DNA of 64,000 nucleotides from assembly GCA_033439265.1 (NCBI GenBank), contig JAVTVX010000013.1, positions 16,410,500 through 16,474,499 on the forward strand, read 5' to 3'. This DNA is from Dillenia suffruticosa. Lineage: Eukaryota > Streptophyta > Magnoliopsida > Dilleniales > Dilleniaceae. Position 1 is the first letter of the stretch, and each line of letters starts with the position of its first letter. Of this stretch, positions 13,754 to 26,434 are shown in pieces. Below the pieces are notes generated by a model, which had not been told where the DNA came from, searched no databases, and worked only from the letters and a program-made list of their open reading frames with translations. The position numbers were made by a program, and so were the translations under genes.

Positions 13754-14516
13754 TCAATCAACCTCCTCTATTTTAGGCCCCTGACCACCACTAGACCCAT
13801 CAGACCCACCATATCCAGCACCAGCAGTCTCCTCATAGCCTCGGCCTCCACCTCCGCCGCCCTGATACATTTGGCAGTTATAGGATTACAAACACTCTCC
13901 AACTCCCTCAACTTTTCCTCCAATTCATCAACCTCAGCCAACTGATTCCTCTCCAACCACTCCAGTGTCTCCTCCACCGCCTTCACAATCTTCTCCTTCT
14001 CCACCGGACTCATTTTGCTCGCAAATTTCTCATCCCTAATCGTGTTCCGCATGTTATACGCATAATTCTCCAAGGTATTCTTAGCATCCACCTTCTTTAC
14101 CTCCTCATCCTCCGCCTTATACTTCTCCGCACTTTCACCGTTCTCTCTATCTCATCCTTGCTCAACCTCCCCTTAGCGTTAGTTATTGTGATTTTGTTCT
14201 TCACTCCCGCTGTCTTGTCCTCTGCTGTCACGTTCAGAATCCCATTCGCATCAATGTCGATTGTCACATTGATTTGGGGCACAACTCTTGGCGCCGGCGG
14301 GATACCTGAAAGCTCGAATTTCCCGAGAAGATTATTATCTCTTGTTCTTGCTCTCTCTCCTTCATAAACCTGGAACAAAACCCCAGGTTGATTATCCGAA
14401 TACGTCGAAAAAATCTGTTCCTTTTTCGTCGGAATCAACACTGTCATTACACCCCCAGCTGTCTCGAGTCCAAGGCTGAGCGGCGTGACATCGAGCAGCA
14501 GCAAGTCCTGCACTTC
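13754..14516 (-). pseudogene. HSP70 (cytosolic HSC70 type) C-terminal pseudogene
   Basis: Fragment of a cytosolic 70-kDa heat-shock cognate: the substrate-binding domain from [15 protein letters not shown] (14513), through [17 protein letters not shown] and the lid segment ([16 protein letters not shown]), to the diagnostic terminal EEVD and stop at 13754. The whole N-terminal ATPase domain is absent; homology starts abruptly at about 14516. Defects: a single-base loss at about 14120-14125 after the DEIERTVK stretch, another single-base loss at about 13870 between NPITA and MYQG, and loss of about five residues (RNTTI in the family) between VLIP and TKKEQ. The Gly-rich tail before EEVD is intact in the shifted frame. 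A 5'-truncated retrocopy or transposed fragment is likely; no poly-A or target duplication was found. The encoded part is intronless in normal HSP70 genes too, so origin cannot be settled. Confidence 0.9.
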
Positions 14517-15899
14517 TATGTAAAAATTTTATAAAATGAATTTGTTCTGAGAGCATTCTATGAATAAAAAATTTGACACAATACCCAAATATTTTTGGGC
14601 CCCCGTGACTTGGATTTTGTTGGGCCCTTTTGGGCTCAGATGTGATCCATATGTTGGGTCCATTTTGGTTATTCAGTTATTTAATTTTTATAATAATAAT
14701 CTAATTAATAGTTTAAAAATTGATAATTCGTTTCACAAAATTAGACAGTTAATTCGGTTCGATTATGTAAATTAATTGAATTATTAAAGTTTTTTGCCAT
14801 AAGGAACTTTGATTTGTTTTTTTACTATATCGATCGATATTTGAAATTATATTCTGATTAATCTAGTTCAGAACTTGTAATGGTTCATTTTAGGGGCTAT
14901 TCTCCCAACGTGGTATTCCATACCCAAGTCGCGAGTCGAACTTTAAACTTTTGAATAACACTAGTTTATGTGTTTGTGTCAAAAAAATTTATGAAAATTA
15001 AAAAATAAAAAATATTTAAAATAAAAAATTATCTTTATTTCTAAAATTTATCGCGGTGCTATATAAGAGAGTAGTGTAAAATAAGAGAAGGAGACAGGTG
15101 TGAGTGAGAGTTAGTTTGGGAATGAAAAGAGTCTAAACTATACTGGATATTAAGAATTTGGAAATAAAAAAGTAGAAACAGAAAACTATTTATTAATTGT
15201 ATATTTTTTATTATATTAATTTTAATTTTAAATTTCCCCTCTTTAGAATTTTTTTATTAGTTATAATATTTTTTTCTCTTTTAATTTTTAATTATAATAT
15301 TTTAATAATATTTATACAAATAAAAAATATCTAAAAAAATATATAATATTTTTAATTAAATCAATTTTTTAGTTTAATAAAAAAATAACTAAAATTGTTG
15401 ATCATTAAAATAAATCAAATTAAAATATGATTTAATCCAAAAATCAAATTAAATATCTAATAAATAAAAAAATTAAAAAATGATTTTTTTGATTTTAATC
15501 GTGCTGCCCTAAAAAAAAGATCGAAGAGTAAGACGTCAATATGATATTTTAGTGTCGGTTTGGTGAGGTTTTTTTTCGGCTTATGTTTTCAGAAGTAAAA
15601 ATTAATTATTTTTAAAAAAAATTAAAAATCGTTTAGTTTTTTTACTTTTGAAATAAAGTAGATAATTTTTTTTTCTTTTTCATTTTTGAAATAAAGTTAA
15701 AAATTAAAAATTAATAGATATATTTAAAATTTTGTATCATTTAAATGATAATTTTAATGGAATAAAAATAATTATGTAAGCATATAAATGAAATAAAAAA
15801 TATAAATTTTTAAAATAATTGGAGTATTAAAAAGAAAGGCGAAGTAATACATCGATCTAGGCAAAAACCTCAGCCCCGCCCCGCCCAACAGGGTAAAAT
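14517..15899. other. AT-rich intergenic DNA, no gene recognised
   Basis: Between the HSP70 relic and the SmE promoter. Long A/T runs dominate 15180-15830 and the open frames are short. No transposon ends or RNA genes were recognised. Confidence 0.6.
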
Positions 15900-16048
15900 C
15901 CTCTAAGGATCAACCCGACCCGTATGAGTTGTTGCTTCTCTATTCTACCGGTTCTACTTTCGCCCTTAAACCCTGACCAGGGTTTTGATTTTACGATCGT
16001 CTCTCACTCTCTCGCTCTATTGTGGGTGAAGGAGCGCTTCGAGCAGCA
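15900..16048 (+). promoter_or_regulatory. SmE promoter and leader with telo-box
   Basis: GC-rich upstream segment of SmE. AAACCCTGA at 15968-15976 resembles the plant telo-box (AAACCCTAA) common in promoters of translation and RNA-processing genes, and is followed by CT-rich leader sequence (about 15998-16020). The first intron carries a TTAGGGTTTTT copy near 16141. The transcription start was not located. Assignment rests on position and motif resemblance. Confidence 0.4.
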
Positions 16049-19000
16049 ATGGCGACTACCAAAGTCCAGAGGATTATGACCCAACCAATCGTACGTTTTC
16101 TTCCATAAATCATCTGTCTGAGTCTCTGTTTGTCTCTATATTAGGGTTTTTCTTGCTAACTCCCCTTTTCTCTTATGTGACTCTTTGCGAAATTCGGTTT
16201 TTGGTCTTTTCGGTTGCTACCAGAACCTGATATTCAGGTTTTTACAAAGTGTAAGTTTCCAACTCTTCTTTATCTTCACTTAGTCTGTACTATTTTGTGT
16301 GTGTTTTTTCCCCTTCGTCTAGTTAGATGGGTGAATGTTTTGGATTGGGTCTTGTTATGAATCATGCAGAAAGCTCGAATTCAGATTTGGCTTTTTGAGC
16401 AGAAGGATTTGAGGATCGAAGGCCGCATCATTGTAAGATTTTTTTTTTTCTTTTTTGATGTTTTAGGGTTTTTGTTTCAGATTTGATTTTTAGGAAGGCA
16501 ATTCGGGACTTTGTTTTCATTTATCTTTGAAGGTTCAAGATTGTTGACTTATTGTTGGTAGTTGGCTTCAGCCAGTGCTTTTTTTTTTTTTTTTTTTTTT
16601 TACCTCTAGTTGCACTTTATTTTTGAGGAAATTATTATTAGAATGTAGTCTAGGCCGAATTCCATGGTGGAAACATAAAAGGTGGTCAAATTCACAGAGA
16701 TTCCCAGAGCTCATATGCTTTATTGTTTTTGTACCACGTAACACAGACACGACACTCGGACATGAAATAAAAAAGTGTTGCATTTGGAGGGCTTAGAAGC
16801 TCAGGTATGAAAATATAATTATAATTGAATTATTGATGCAAAAATCCAAATACTATGTACGCTAAAAATAGTAACCAAGCATGTTCACGTGTTTGTAGTA
16901 AATTGATAAATCTAGTTCTAGATCATAGAACTATATGGTCCTCTTGTTTGAGATCTATTTGTTCCGGCCTCAAGTGTGACTCATTATGCTTTGGCTGTTG
17001 GTGGTTAGGTGTGTGGTGTTCTATGAAGGTTAAAGGAACACACTAGCATTTTATAGTTTGAATAAGAGTGGTATATCCCTTTGATGTGACCTGCATGGCA
17101 GCTGGCTCTTCGCACCCATGACTGCTCTCTGTTTTAATGCTACCTTATGCTTTGAATGCCCTGCCCAAGACTGTGGCTTTTGCGGTTAATAAAGTTGTGC
17201 TAAAAGTGCAAATAGTTGGGGCTGAGCCAAGGGTCTATTTTTAAAGATTAATCAGGTGACAGGCAAACAAATAAAATAATTGACAAAAAAAAAATAAAAA
17301 ATGAAACTTCCACACTGCACAGAGAACCACCAGGCCTTGGCGGTATTTGAAAATTCCTTGTGGTTCTATATTAACGGATGAATATTGGGGTTCATGTTAA
17401 CAAAATTTCCAGCTGTATTTATATGTCCTTGTGTTAGATACTCTGATTTATTGCTCTGTCCATGATAAAATCAGAGCTGTTTGGTAATTATAGCTGTGTC
17501 CTTTCTGTTGTTGTGAAAGTTAAAGGGTAAGAGAGGCCTTGCTGATTTAATTTTGATGAATCCATCTCTCTTTCTCTGTCTCAAATTGAAATTATACTCA
17601 TCTCATGTCTTTGACTAAGTTTATTATGGTCCTGGCATGTATTGGGATTCAGTAGTCCTGTAAATTTGAGGGCTGTCCTTGACTGCTTTGTATATAGAAG
17701 GACTTTTGCCTCTTTCCCCTCTTCACAAAGCATGTTATTTTTCTTTTGACTTTTTATTTGTTAAATTTTCAGATCAACTTAAAAGTAAGTCGGTTGCTTG
17801 TATGCAACCATCTTGAACTTGTTACTTCGTATATGAGGGCAATGCAGTTGATGCAAACAGTTGAACAAGTTTATTTTATCGTCACATGGTTGTTGTAAAT
17901 GATTGATATTTGAATCATACAAACTGTTTCCAGCTCTTTCTTGGTTAGGTTTTAACTATTTTTGAAATAGAAAGTACAGAAAGTTATGTTCTCATTTCAC
18001 TTCATCATTGAAGTAAGTTTTCAGAGTGAAGGATTGATGGTGGTTCATTTTGGTAAATAGTTCAAGGCTTTTATTGAAATGATAATCAAGTATTTCTGTG
18101 GTTAGGGTCTATTATTAAATGCCAAGTTAGTGATCTAGAAATGAATGAGGTACACAGTCCATGCACATTGAAGGTTGAAGCACCGGGCATTGTATTTTGA
18201 GGGCTTATTAGCTCAGGTATAAATATAATATACCTAATAGGGTATTGTTTTATAGTGCTCAGTATTTGGCGGCAACTTTGGGCTCATTAGGTGAGATAAT
18301 GTTTTTGGTTGTATTGGCAAATGGTGCAGAGGTGGTAGCTATCTTATCTAGTATTGCCTCTTAAGAAACTGAACTTGGTTCTTGCCTTCCTCTGGGCTGA
18401 TAGTTAAAGGATGACTATCCAAATGTAATGGCCTGAATTTTGTTCAGGAGGAAAAAAAGGAGAAGATGCCAGTCCCTGAAATGATGTCCACCTTCTCTGA
18501 TTATATTGATTGAAAAACAGGCTCTAATCAAATTGAAAGTAAGCCCAGCCACTTAAGCATAAATTCTTAATTATATTGTGATTTCTTTTTATTTCAGAAA
18601 AAAAAATTGATGCGTGGTATATTTGAGACAAAGAAACAAGAATGGGATACATTGTCAGTCTTTTCCGAATGTGAGGAATTAAATTAATGATAGGAAGGTG
18701 ATGTAATATTGGTGAAAACTATGTTACCGTTTGTCTTGGGCTTTGCAGTGCATAGAGCCAATAGAAGTATTAGTGAATTTTTGTGCAACTCATTCTTGGT
18801 CATAACATGCTATATCAAGTTGAGTTGAACACTATATCTGCACATTGAACTCTACATAGGTGTAAAGTGCAAATCTTTGTGACTATCCCAATTTTGCAAA
18901 TATATATAATCATATAAATGAAGCTTGCGCAGATAGATGTCTGCCTCTGTTTTTTCCCCACAGCATTTGTTTCCAATGGGGAATCATATAGGTGGCTGAT

Positions 19001-19437
19001 ATATATGTTGCTTCATCATCATTCATGAATTTAAATAGGAGAAGCTTGGATTATGGTGTTGTGTGAATGTTCGTCCTTTTGATTTCTGACATTGAAGATG
19101 GTTTTGTTCTGTTTAATTTTTGTTTATCAGGGTTTTGATGAGTACATGAATTTAGTCTTGGATGATGCTGAAGAAGTCAACATTAAGAAGAAGAGCAGAA
19201 AGCAGCTTGGTATGATATGACTGCACCCTTACAAGTTTGCTTCTCTTGACTTAGATTTTAGCTAAAATTCTTTTTTTTTTCATATTTACAGGGAGGATTC
19301 TCCTCAAAGGAGATAACATTACTCTGATGATGAACACGTAAGAGAATTGTGGCTCTGTATGTTTTTTTGTTTGTATGTGCTTGCCTCTCTGTACATTGGC
19401 TGACTATTTTCTTTTTTGATATTTCAGAGGAAAGTGA
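16049..19437 (+). CDS. SmE: Small nuclear ribonucleoprotein SmE, complete, six exons
   Basis: Core Sm-ring subunit of spliceosomal U1, U2, U4 and U5 snRNPs; nuclear pre-mRNA splicing. Exons 16049-16090, 16224-16250, 16370-16432, 19131-19209, 19292-19337 and 19428-19437 splice with GT-AG borders to an unbroken 88-residue protein, the normal family length. The N-terminus is [20 protein letters not shown]. The Sm1 motif includes [20 protein letters not shown] and [16 protein letters not shown], followed by a basic KKKSRKQLG linker. Sm2 is [15 protein letters not shown], ending TGK-stop. The start is fixed by family homology. Intron 3 is unusually long (2.7 kb) compared with the other 90-130-bp introns. 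Nothing suggests inactivation. Confidence 0.97.
16433..19130 (+). other. SmE intron 3 (2.7 kb)
   Basis: Long intron without a coding segment. It contains a T22-type tract at about 16579-16600 and two diverged copies of one segment: TTTGGAGGGCTTAGAAGCTC near 16780 and TTTTGAGGGCTTATTAGCTC near 18195, each followed by AGGTAT and AT-rich sequence. These look like old repeat debris. No snoRNA or tRNA could be supported by eye. Confidence 0.5.
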
Positions 19438-20379
19438 TGAGCAGAGATGATCTTGTAATTTCTATTGTTGGGGGTGGGGGAGGGGGAATATCCTTGGACT
19501 AATAGCCCAGTAACATTTTATGATTATCTTGTATATGGTTGTCGAACAGAGAAAGTGGTTGCGTTCCTTCACAGTAATGCTTTCTCCTGTCGTGAATCCA
19601 CAGTTAGTGGCATCGGTGAACTCCTTAGTTGTATTAAATCTATCACTATGGACCTTGAGTTTACTTTTGCGGCATTAAGAATGATGTTTGGCTTAGGCCT
19701 TTGTCACTATGTGCCTTTGAATCTCTTTTTTCGAATTTGCCTTCTCTCTCTCTCTGGGCATTTCGAATTCCCGCCCCCCGGGGGGGGGGGGGAGTTTGGA
19801 AAATTGGTTTAATCCTAGTGCTTTGCCAGAAGACGTTTGTTAGCAAAAATAGCTACTCTTGTTACATTAGACACAAGGTCAAGTGGATGCATTTTTGGAA
19901 ATATGTGGAGTAAGAGATTTGAAATTAAACTCAAGAGGTGTTAAAAGAAATATTTATGTTAAAAACCAAATTTAACAGAGGGACCAGTTTCCCTAATTAA
20001 CGAAAGCATATGAGGTGATATCAGTTATTGGGGTAGTAGAAAAGAAATGTATTTCATCGTGATAACTCTTATCACTAGAAGGCTTGTATTTCTTTCCCAC
20101 TGTTGGTGTTGTTGTTGGGCGAGTGTCCGGTAATTAGGAACTACCATTTTAAAAACAAAGTAAAGTAATAATTGATCTTTTTATGGTAATATATAAAAAA
20201 GGAGTTATATAATTCGTTTTATTTTTCTTTTTCTTTAACAATTAGAGTAGCGCACCGTGAAATGGAGTATTACTACTTTCAAATTTCCTCTTTATGTTTT
20301 TGGAAATAATCAACTTAGAGAGGGAGAGAGAGATCTCTCACAATGAAATACATTTTAAAATTAGGTTACTTTACCTTAG
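19438..20379. other. SmE 3' flank and intergenic spacer
   Basis: 3' untranslated and downstream DNA of SmE followed by unremarkable sequence. A G-rich run lies at about 19468-19487, and a C6-G13 block occurs at 19774-19792 (homopolymer, possibly artefactual). No gene was seen; the LINE to the right begins at about 20380. Confidence 0.5.
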
Positions 20380-20408
20380 TGTTGGTTGTTTTGAAAGGGG
20401 AGAGTGGA

Positions 20409-22091
20409 ATGGAAGAGCAGGGTGAAAGCTTTAATCAAGGGGACCTAGAAGGATCCAGAGATGTAGGAGACCTTCTCGCAACAGGGTAGTAAAAAGGCCA
20501 AGCAAACTATTGGGATAGAAGAAGGAAAGTCTAAGGTGTCCTTTAGAGACAGGGTAGTAAAAAGGCCAAGCAAACTATTGGGATAGAAGAAGGAAAGTCC
20601 AAGGTGTCCTTTAGAGATATGCTAGTGGGTCAAACGAGCAGAGGCAACCAGGAAGAGATAGAAGATGACACAATGTCAGAGGCAGGGCTGGAAGATTTTC
20701 TGAGAGATGAACTAGTGTCTGAAATTAGAGGACAAATGCCCAGGGTTCAAGTGTTAGATGAGAGACTCCATGAGCTATGTAGACAATGGAGGCATTCGCT
20801 AATAATCAAACTGCTAGGAAAGGACATAGGTTACTACCTCATGAATATGAAGATTAATACATTGTGGAGAAACAAAGGTGCGGTGGAGTTGATCGACTTA
20901 AGCCAAGGATTTTTCTTTGCAAAATTCTCGTGAAAGATGACTATTATCATGCACTAACTAAGGGCGTTGAATGATTCATGATCATTATTTAATTGTAAGG
21001 AGGTGGCACCCTTGGTTTCAAGTCAAATGGGCTAGAGTCACATCAACAACGGTTTAGGTTTGACTTCCACAGTTGCCAATTGAGTTTTTTAAGGAGGAAA
21101 TTTTATTAGAAATTGGACGAACTATTGGTAAACCTTTGAAAATATTTGGGAATGCAACAAACGCCCTTAGAGGTAAATTTATGAGAATTTGCATTGAACT
21201 AGATTTAAACAAATCTTTGGTTTCAAGAGTCTGCATCAGGAATAGGGTGCAGATGATCGAATATGAGGGTTTCCATACCATTTGTTTCATATGTGGGCGG
21301 GTGGGTCATAATAGCGAGAACTGTGAGGAGATCAAGGCTAAGGAAGTCATGGAGCAGCAAGAGATCCAGTCAGAAGTGGCCAAACAAAGCAGTTTTTTGG
21401 CGAACAGCAAGGAAGGGAGAGATGAGGAATTGGGGCCGTGGATGATAGTAGCTTAAAAAAAGAGACTTTCCAAATATGGAAATCAGAAAGAGAGAGGAGA
21501 GAAAGGCACTTATCAGAGTAATAGGTTTGCAAGTTTTTGGAAGATCAATGATTCTCTAGAGGATGCGCAGCACCGGCATAGCAGGTTGACCAAGGGGCCA
21601 GTCGAGGAAGTAGGGATGAGACAATTTACAGTAGTCAGACATGGAAAAGGAAAATAGAAGAGAGATGAGACATTAGTAGTAAACAAAGTGGACAATTTTC
21701 TAACGATGTGAAGAAATCGAAGAGGGACGAAATGACTATGAGAAAGGAGGTTAGGGATGTGATAGAGATAGGACAAAAGGACATAAGATATGAGGAGATA
21801 AGGAAAGATAGTGGGCTTATGGGTATCTGCTTAAGTAAAGAGTTGGTGCTGAATATCGGGCTGAAAAAAGATATGGTTGTGCAAGAATCCATTGAAGAAT
21901 GTATGGACCTAATTCAGAGTCTAGAGGCCTCAATAGGCCTGGGGATGACAGTGGAGTTTGAAAGGGAGTACAGAAGTCCAAAAGGTGGTTTAAGCCTACA
22001 GAAGGAGGGCTTTCACACCTTCGACCCGGGAGAAAGTGGTCCAGATAAAGAACTTATGAATTCAAATGTAACGAAAACCAACCTTCCCTAA
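20409..22091 (+). pseudogene. LINE ORF1 (nucleic-acid-binding protein) relic
   Basis: Begins MEEQGESFNQGDLEGS at 20409. The N-terminal DUF4283-like region (LDERLHELCRQWRHSLIIKL, then LPIEFFKEEILLEIG and IELDLNKSLVSRV) is typical of plant L1 ORF1 proteins, and leads to a zinc knuckle CFICGRVGHNSENC at about 21285-21330. A charged C-terminal part continues to about 22091. Defects include a stop near 20508, a 68-bp tandem duplication (20481-20616), a frame break near 20933 and another near 21456. The protein would bind element RNA; here it is not expressible. Confidence 0.85.
20481..20616 (+). repeat. 68-bp tandem duplication inside LINE ORF1
   Basis: Units 20481-20548 and 20549-20616 both begin ACAGGGTAGTAAAAAGGCCA and end CCTTTAGAG. 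They differ at one visible position (T/C), so the duplication is recent relative to the element's decay. Confidence 0.95.
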
Positions 22092-22242
22092 AATCTCTAG
22101 ATACTGCAAGCTCCCAAGAATGGAAGGGCAAGTTGGATCATTGGCAAGGTGGTGGGAAATGGAGAGGAGAATCAAAGGGAGGAGGGTATGGATTGTGCTT
22201 CATACTGAGGACGGAACTGTTATTTCCTTCTGTAGTTTATCA

Positions 22243-25200
22243 ATGAGTTGCAAAATCATCTCTTGGAATTATAGGAGTGTTGGTAATGGTAAGTTCAGGA
22301 GAGTGTGAAGAGAGTTGATGAGGAGTCAAGAGCTGATACTTTTTGTTTGCTAGAAACTAGCAAATTCCCTAGCTTTTTGACCAAGCAGGGCTTGGAAGAC
22401 GATTTTGTGGTAGATATACATGGCTTTAGGGGTGGGCTTTCACTCAAATGGAACAAGAATAAGGCGGAGGTTCAAGTGACTCACTATTCTTATTGATGGA
22501 TCCATATAAGAGTAAGGGAAGGGAGCTGCAGTTGGTGGCTGACCTGTACTTGTATTCAATCATATGAGAAGGACAAGGCAGTCTTTTGGAAATATATGTT
22601 GCAGTTAGCCACTGAAATGAGAGAGCCTTGGTTTGTGATGAGAGATTTCAACGATATTGTGAATAGTAGTGAGAAACTAACAGAAAAGGCAAGAATTGGA
22701 GAAGAATTTCCAAGTTTAGGAGCAGATGGTTGAAATGTATTCTTTAGGATTGCATAGCTAGTAGTAATAGGTTCACTTGGACGAGAAGGAAGGGAGGGAG
22801 GATCATGCTATAGGAGAGACTTGATAGAGTGCTTGGGAACATAAAGGCTAAGTCCGCTTTCCTTGAGCTAAAAATTTTTAACCTCCCTTGCATTCATGGG
22901 GATCATAGTCCTGTTATCCTGTACACTAGGCTCTCAACCCCTCCAAGATCAGCTAATAAACCTTTTAGATGCGAAGCTGCATGGTTATCTCATCCTAGTT
23001 TCAATGATGTTTTTGCCAAAGCTTTGGAAAGTGGGTAGGGTTCTTATGGCAAGTTGTTAAGAACACAATAGAAGAACTCAAGGTTTGGAACAAAATGGAT
23101 TTTGGGAACATCTTCAACAAGAAAAGGAAGTTGGAAGCTAAACTGAGGGGCATTCAAAGGGTTAAGATTTTAGCACTTAACTTGCGGGAGTTGGAATCTA
23201 TTTTGCGAGAAGAGTATAATAAAGTCTTGGATCAAGAAGAGCTTTTTGGCTTCAGAAATCTAGGCTTAATTGGATAAGGATGGAGGCAGGAATAGATTTT
23301 TTTACCTCACTATAAATTTAAGAAGGCAGGGCAACAAGATTGCTGCGCTGAAGGTGGAGGAAAATTGGTGCATTGATCAAGAGAAGATTAAGAGTCATGT
23401 GTGGAGCTATTTTGTGAACCTCTTCAAATGGGAGGAGGTGGCCCAACCAAGCGATAGATTTAAGAGATGTATCAGAAAGATTGAACAGAGCCATCATGCA
23501 GCCCTAACTAAAGTTGTTGATGAGGAGGAGGTGAAGCAAGTAGTGTTTTCCATGCAGGCCTTAAAAGCCTTAGGTCCGGATGGTCTCCAACCTATCTTCT
23601 ACCAAAAGCAATGGATGGTCACGAAGGAGTCCCTTTGCAGGTTTGTAAATGAAGCCATGAGGGATGGATTTTTTTTGCGGATGCTCATATGATATTGATC
23701 CCTAAGAATGAGAGTCCGAGCACAATTAACAATTTTAGACCTATAAGTCTTTTAAATACTTCCTACAAGGTATTATTCAAAGTGTTAGTATAAAGGCTTA
23801 GACCCTTGTTGAAAGAGTTGATTGGCCATCATTAGAGTTGTTTTCTTTTGAGGAGGGGAACAACAGGTGACATTGTCATAAATCAGGAAATTATCTACTT
23901 TTTGTACAAATTCAGGGAAGAAGTATGGTATGCTTCTTAAAATTAATCTTAGAATAGCATACTGCAATGTATTTTGGAGTTACTTGGGGAGGGTTTTACT
24001 GGATATCAATCTTCCCATTTCTTTGATCAGATTGATTATGCATGTAGTCACCTGTGGGGGAGTTTCTCTTATCTGGAATGGGGAGGTGCTTTCCCAATGA
24101 AGATGGGCCAAGGTTTAAGACAAGAAGACCCGCTTTCTCTTTATCTTTTTATTTTGGTGATGGAAAGACTTTCCTACATGATTCAGAGAAGATAAGCAAG
24201 GGGAGGTGGAATCCCAAGTATCAAGGAATGGTCCCCTGATATCTTATCTGTTCTCTGCAGATGACCTCTTGTTATTTGCTGAGGCGGAGCAACTAAACTT
24301 GAGTGTTATCATGGATTGTGTTATAGAGTTTTCGACTGAAAGTGGGTTGGAAGTGAACCCCTCCAAATCTAGGATTTGATTCTTTCGTAAGACGCCTTTG
24401 ACAACTAAAACCTCTTATTCTGTAGTGAGTAATTTTAATCCTTTTGAAAGTGGGGAGGTATCTTGGGGTTCCTACCGTTTATAGAAGGGTTAAAATAGAT
24501 TTCTATAATCACTTAATTGAGAAAGTTAGAAGCAAGTTGAGTAACTAAAAAGCAAAGATTTTGAGCATTGTAGGAAGGAAGACTCTTATTCAAACCATAT
24601 TCAAACCATTACTACGGCCATTCTTATGTATATAATGCAAATGGCTTGGCTTTCAAATGAAACCTACAGTAAGTTGGATAAGATCAATGGGAATTTCTTT
24701 TGGGGAAGCAAGGAAGGGGAGAGGAAAATTCACTTGATAAAATGGAATATCATGTACAATAATAAGAAGCGGGATGGGCTTGGTATTTGCAAGATGCATG
24801 AGAGCAATATGACGATGCTTGCAAAGCTAGGGTGGATGGTGATGAAGGAGAAGGATACTTTTTGATACCAGGTGGTTAGTGCTAAATACTTAGTAAGGAT
24901 AGTTTACTCAGTTATAGAAAAGGAGTAGGAGGGTTAAGTGTTTGGAGGGGTATCTTGAATTGCAAAGAGTGCTTAAGAGCTGGAATCAAGTGGAGAGTGG
25001 GGAACGGTCATGACAATGATTTTTGGAGAAATAGGTGGGCGGGGTAGGGAAGTCTTCTGGATTATGCTGTCTGCCCTTAGGAGAGAGAGCTGCCTCATTT
25101 TAAAGTAGAAGAGTTTATTGATACAGAGGGCAGGTAGAGAGTGTAAGATCTTAGGAGATGGATTACTGAGGACAAGACTGAGGAAATTTGTGGGATCATG

Positions 25201-26297
25201 ATTGCTAGATGAGGAATAAAGAAGGATGCCATGGTGTGGAGTGAGACAAACAATGGGGACTTTTTGGTTACCGGTACCTATGGCCTTATGATATCCAATC
25301 ACTTTAACAGCTCCCACAGTAAGGAGGATTGAAGCTGGGTCTGGAGGACCAGAAGTCCGGAGAGAGTGAAGTTGTTTCTTTGGATAGCAGCGTGGGGTAA
25401 ATAACTAATCAATGCATAAAGGAACATGAGGGGATTGACTAATGATGACTCTTGTCAACTATGTGGTGAGAGAGAGATCTTGATCCATGTCCTCAGAGAT
25501 TGTGGGAAGTCAAAAGAAGTGTGGCAGCTATAGGCGCTGATTGCGAGGGAAGATGGGAGTTTTGGGAGGAGAATATAGTGAGCTGGTTAAAGAAGGGAGT
25601 GGGCGACAAGAAGGGTCTCATGTAGTGGAAGGATGAGATCATTTTCTTTGTTGTTGTATGGAATTTATAGAAAAGGAGGTATCTGTTGGTCATGGAACAC
25701 AAGAAGGAGAACATCCAAACTCTGCTGAGGAAGATTAACTGTATCTGCAAGTATTGGTTGTAGGCCTTTGAGGATGGTCATGCTAATAAAGAGACTTCTG
25801 AGGTTTGGGTTAAGTGGAAGCCTCTGAATGAAGGAAAGGTTAAGCCTAATTCATATGGGTCTACTGACCGTCATTCCAACAAAGCAAATGCTGGTGGTGT
25901 GATAAAGAGAGAGGATAGCAGTTGGATTCAAGAATATATGATTAACATAGGGAGAGTTGATGGCATGACAAGTGAGTTGTGTGGTTTAAGAGAAGGTCTG
26001 AAGCTTACTAGGGATTTGTAGATAGATAATCTTTAAGTGGAGGTAGATTGCCTTCCTCTAGTCCATCTTCTGACAAATCAAGATCAGGAGAATCATCCTC
26101 TGCTTCCTATCATCAAAGAATGCATTGGCTTATTGGATGTTTTGGGAGTGTCTAGAGTTATGCATATGTTTAGAGAGACAAACAGCTATGCTGATCGTCT
26201 AGTGTTTTTGGGAAGAAATGCTCCTAGAGAAGTAACCATGCTTGAGCATCCTCCTCAGGAGTTGAGCAAGTTCTTAGTGGAAGACATGGGGATCTAG
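22243..26297 (+). pseudogene. LINE ORF2 (endonuclease / reverse transcriptase / RNase H) relic
   Basis: Starts MSCKIISWNYRSVGNGKFRR at 22243 (endonuclease WN motif). Endonuclease landmarks follow, such as RDFNDIVNSSEK near 22650 and a GDHSP block near 22900. Reverse transcriptase runs from about 23500 (KALGPDGLQPIFYQKQW) through the catalytic FSADDLLLF near 24255, with the two Asp retained. RNase H-like sequence lies at 25830-26290 (ANAGGVIKRED, then SRVMHMFRETNSYADRL). At least a dozen stops and frameshifts break it into short frames. In life ORF2 nicks target DNA and copies element RNA. Confidence 0.85.
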
Positions 26298-26434
26298 GAA
26301 AGTATCGTGTGATTAGCAAAAACAATGTTCTGAGTGAGAGCCTTTGCTGGTAGTTTGGATTGTGGGTTGGGCCTTCTAGCCTTGTTCTTTCTTCCCACTT
26401 ACCAAAAAAAAAGTGTGTTACGTTTCAAAAACCA

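Larger units (their letters stand above)
20380..26412 (+). mobile_element. L1-clade plant LINE, decayed, nearly full length
   Basis: Non-LTR retrotransposon with both reading frames in order: ORF1 with a CCHC knuckle, and ORF2 with endonuclease, reverse transcriptase and a C-terminal RNase H-like domain, as in plant L1 elements. It ends in a short A tract (26404-26412) after a 3' tail containing GGGCCTTCTAGCCTTG. Many stops and frameshifts mark it as inactive. The 5' end is approximate (20380) and no target-site duplication could be recognised. It belongs to the same family as the minus-strand LINE at 52465-57930. Confidence 0.9.

Noticed and set aside
19465-19812. 115-codon plus-strand frame downstream of SmE
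   Set aside because: Crosses homopolymer G runs, has no recognisable domain, and lies in the 3' flank of SmE.
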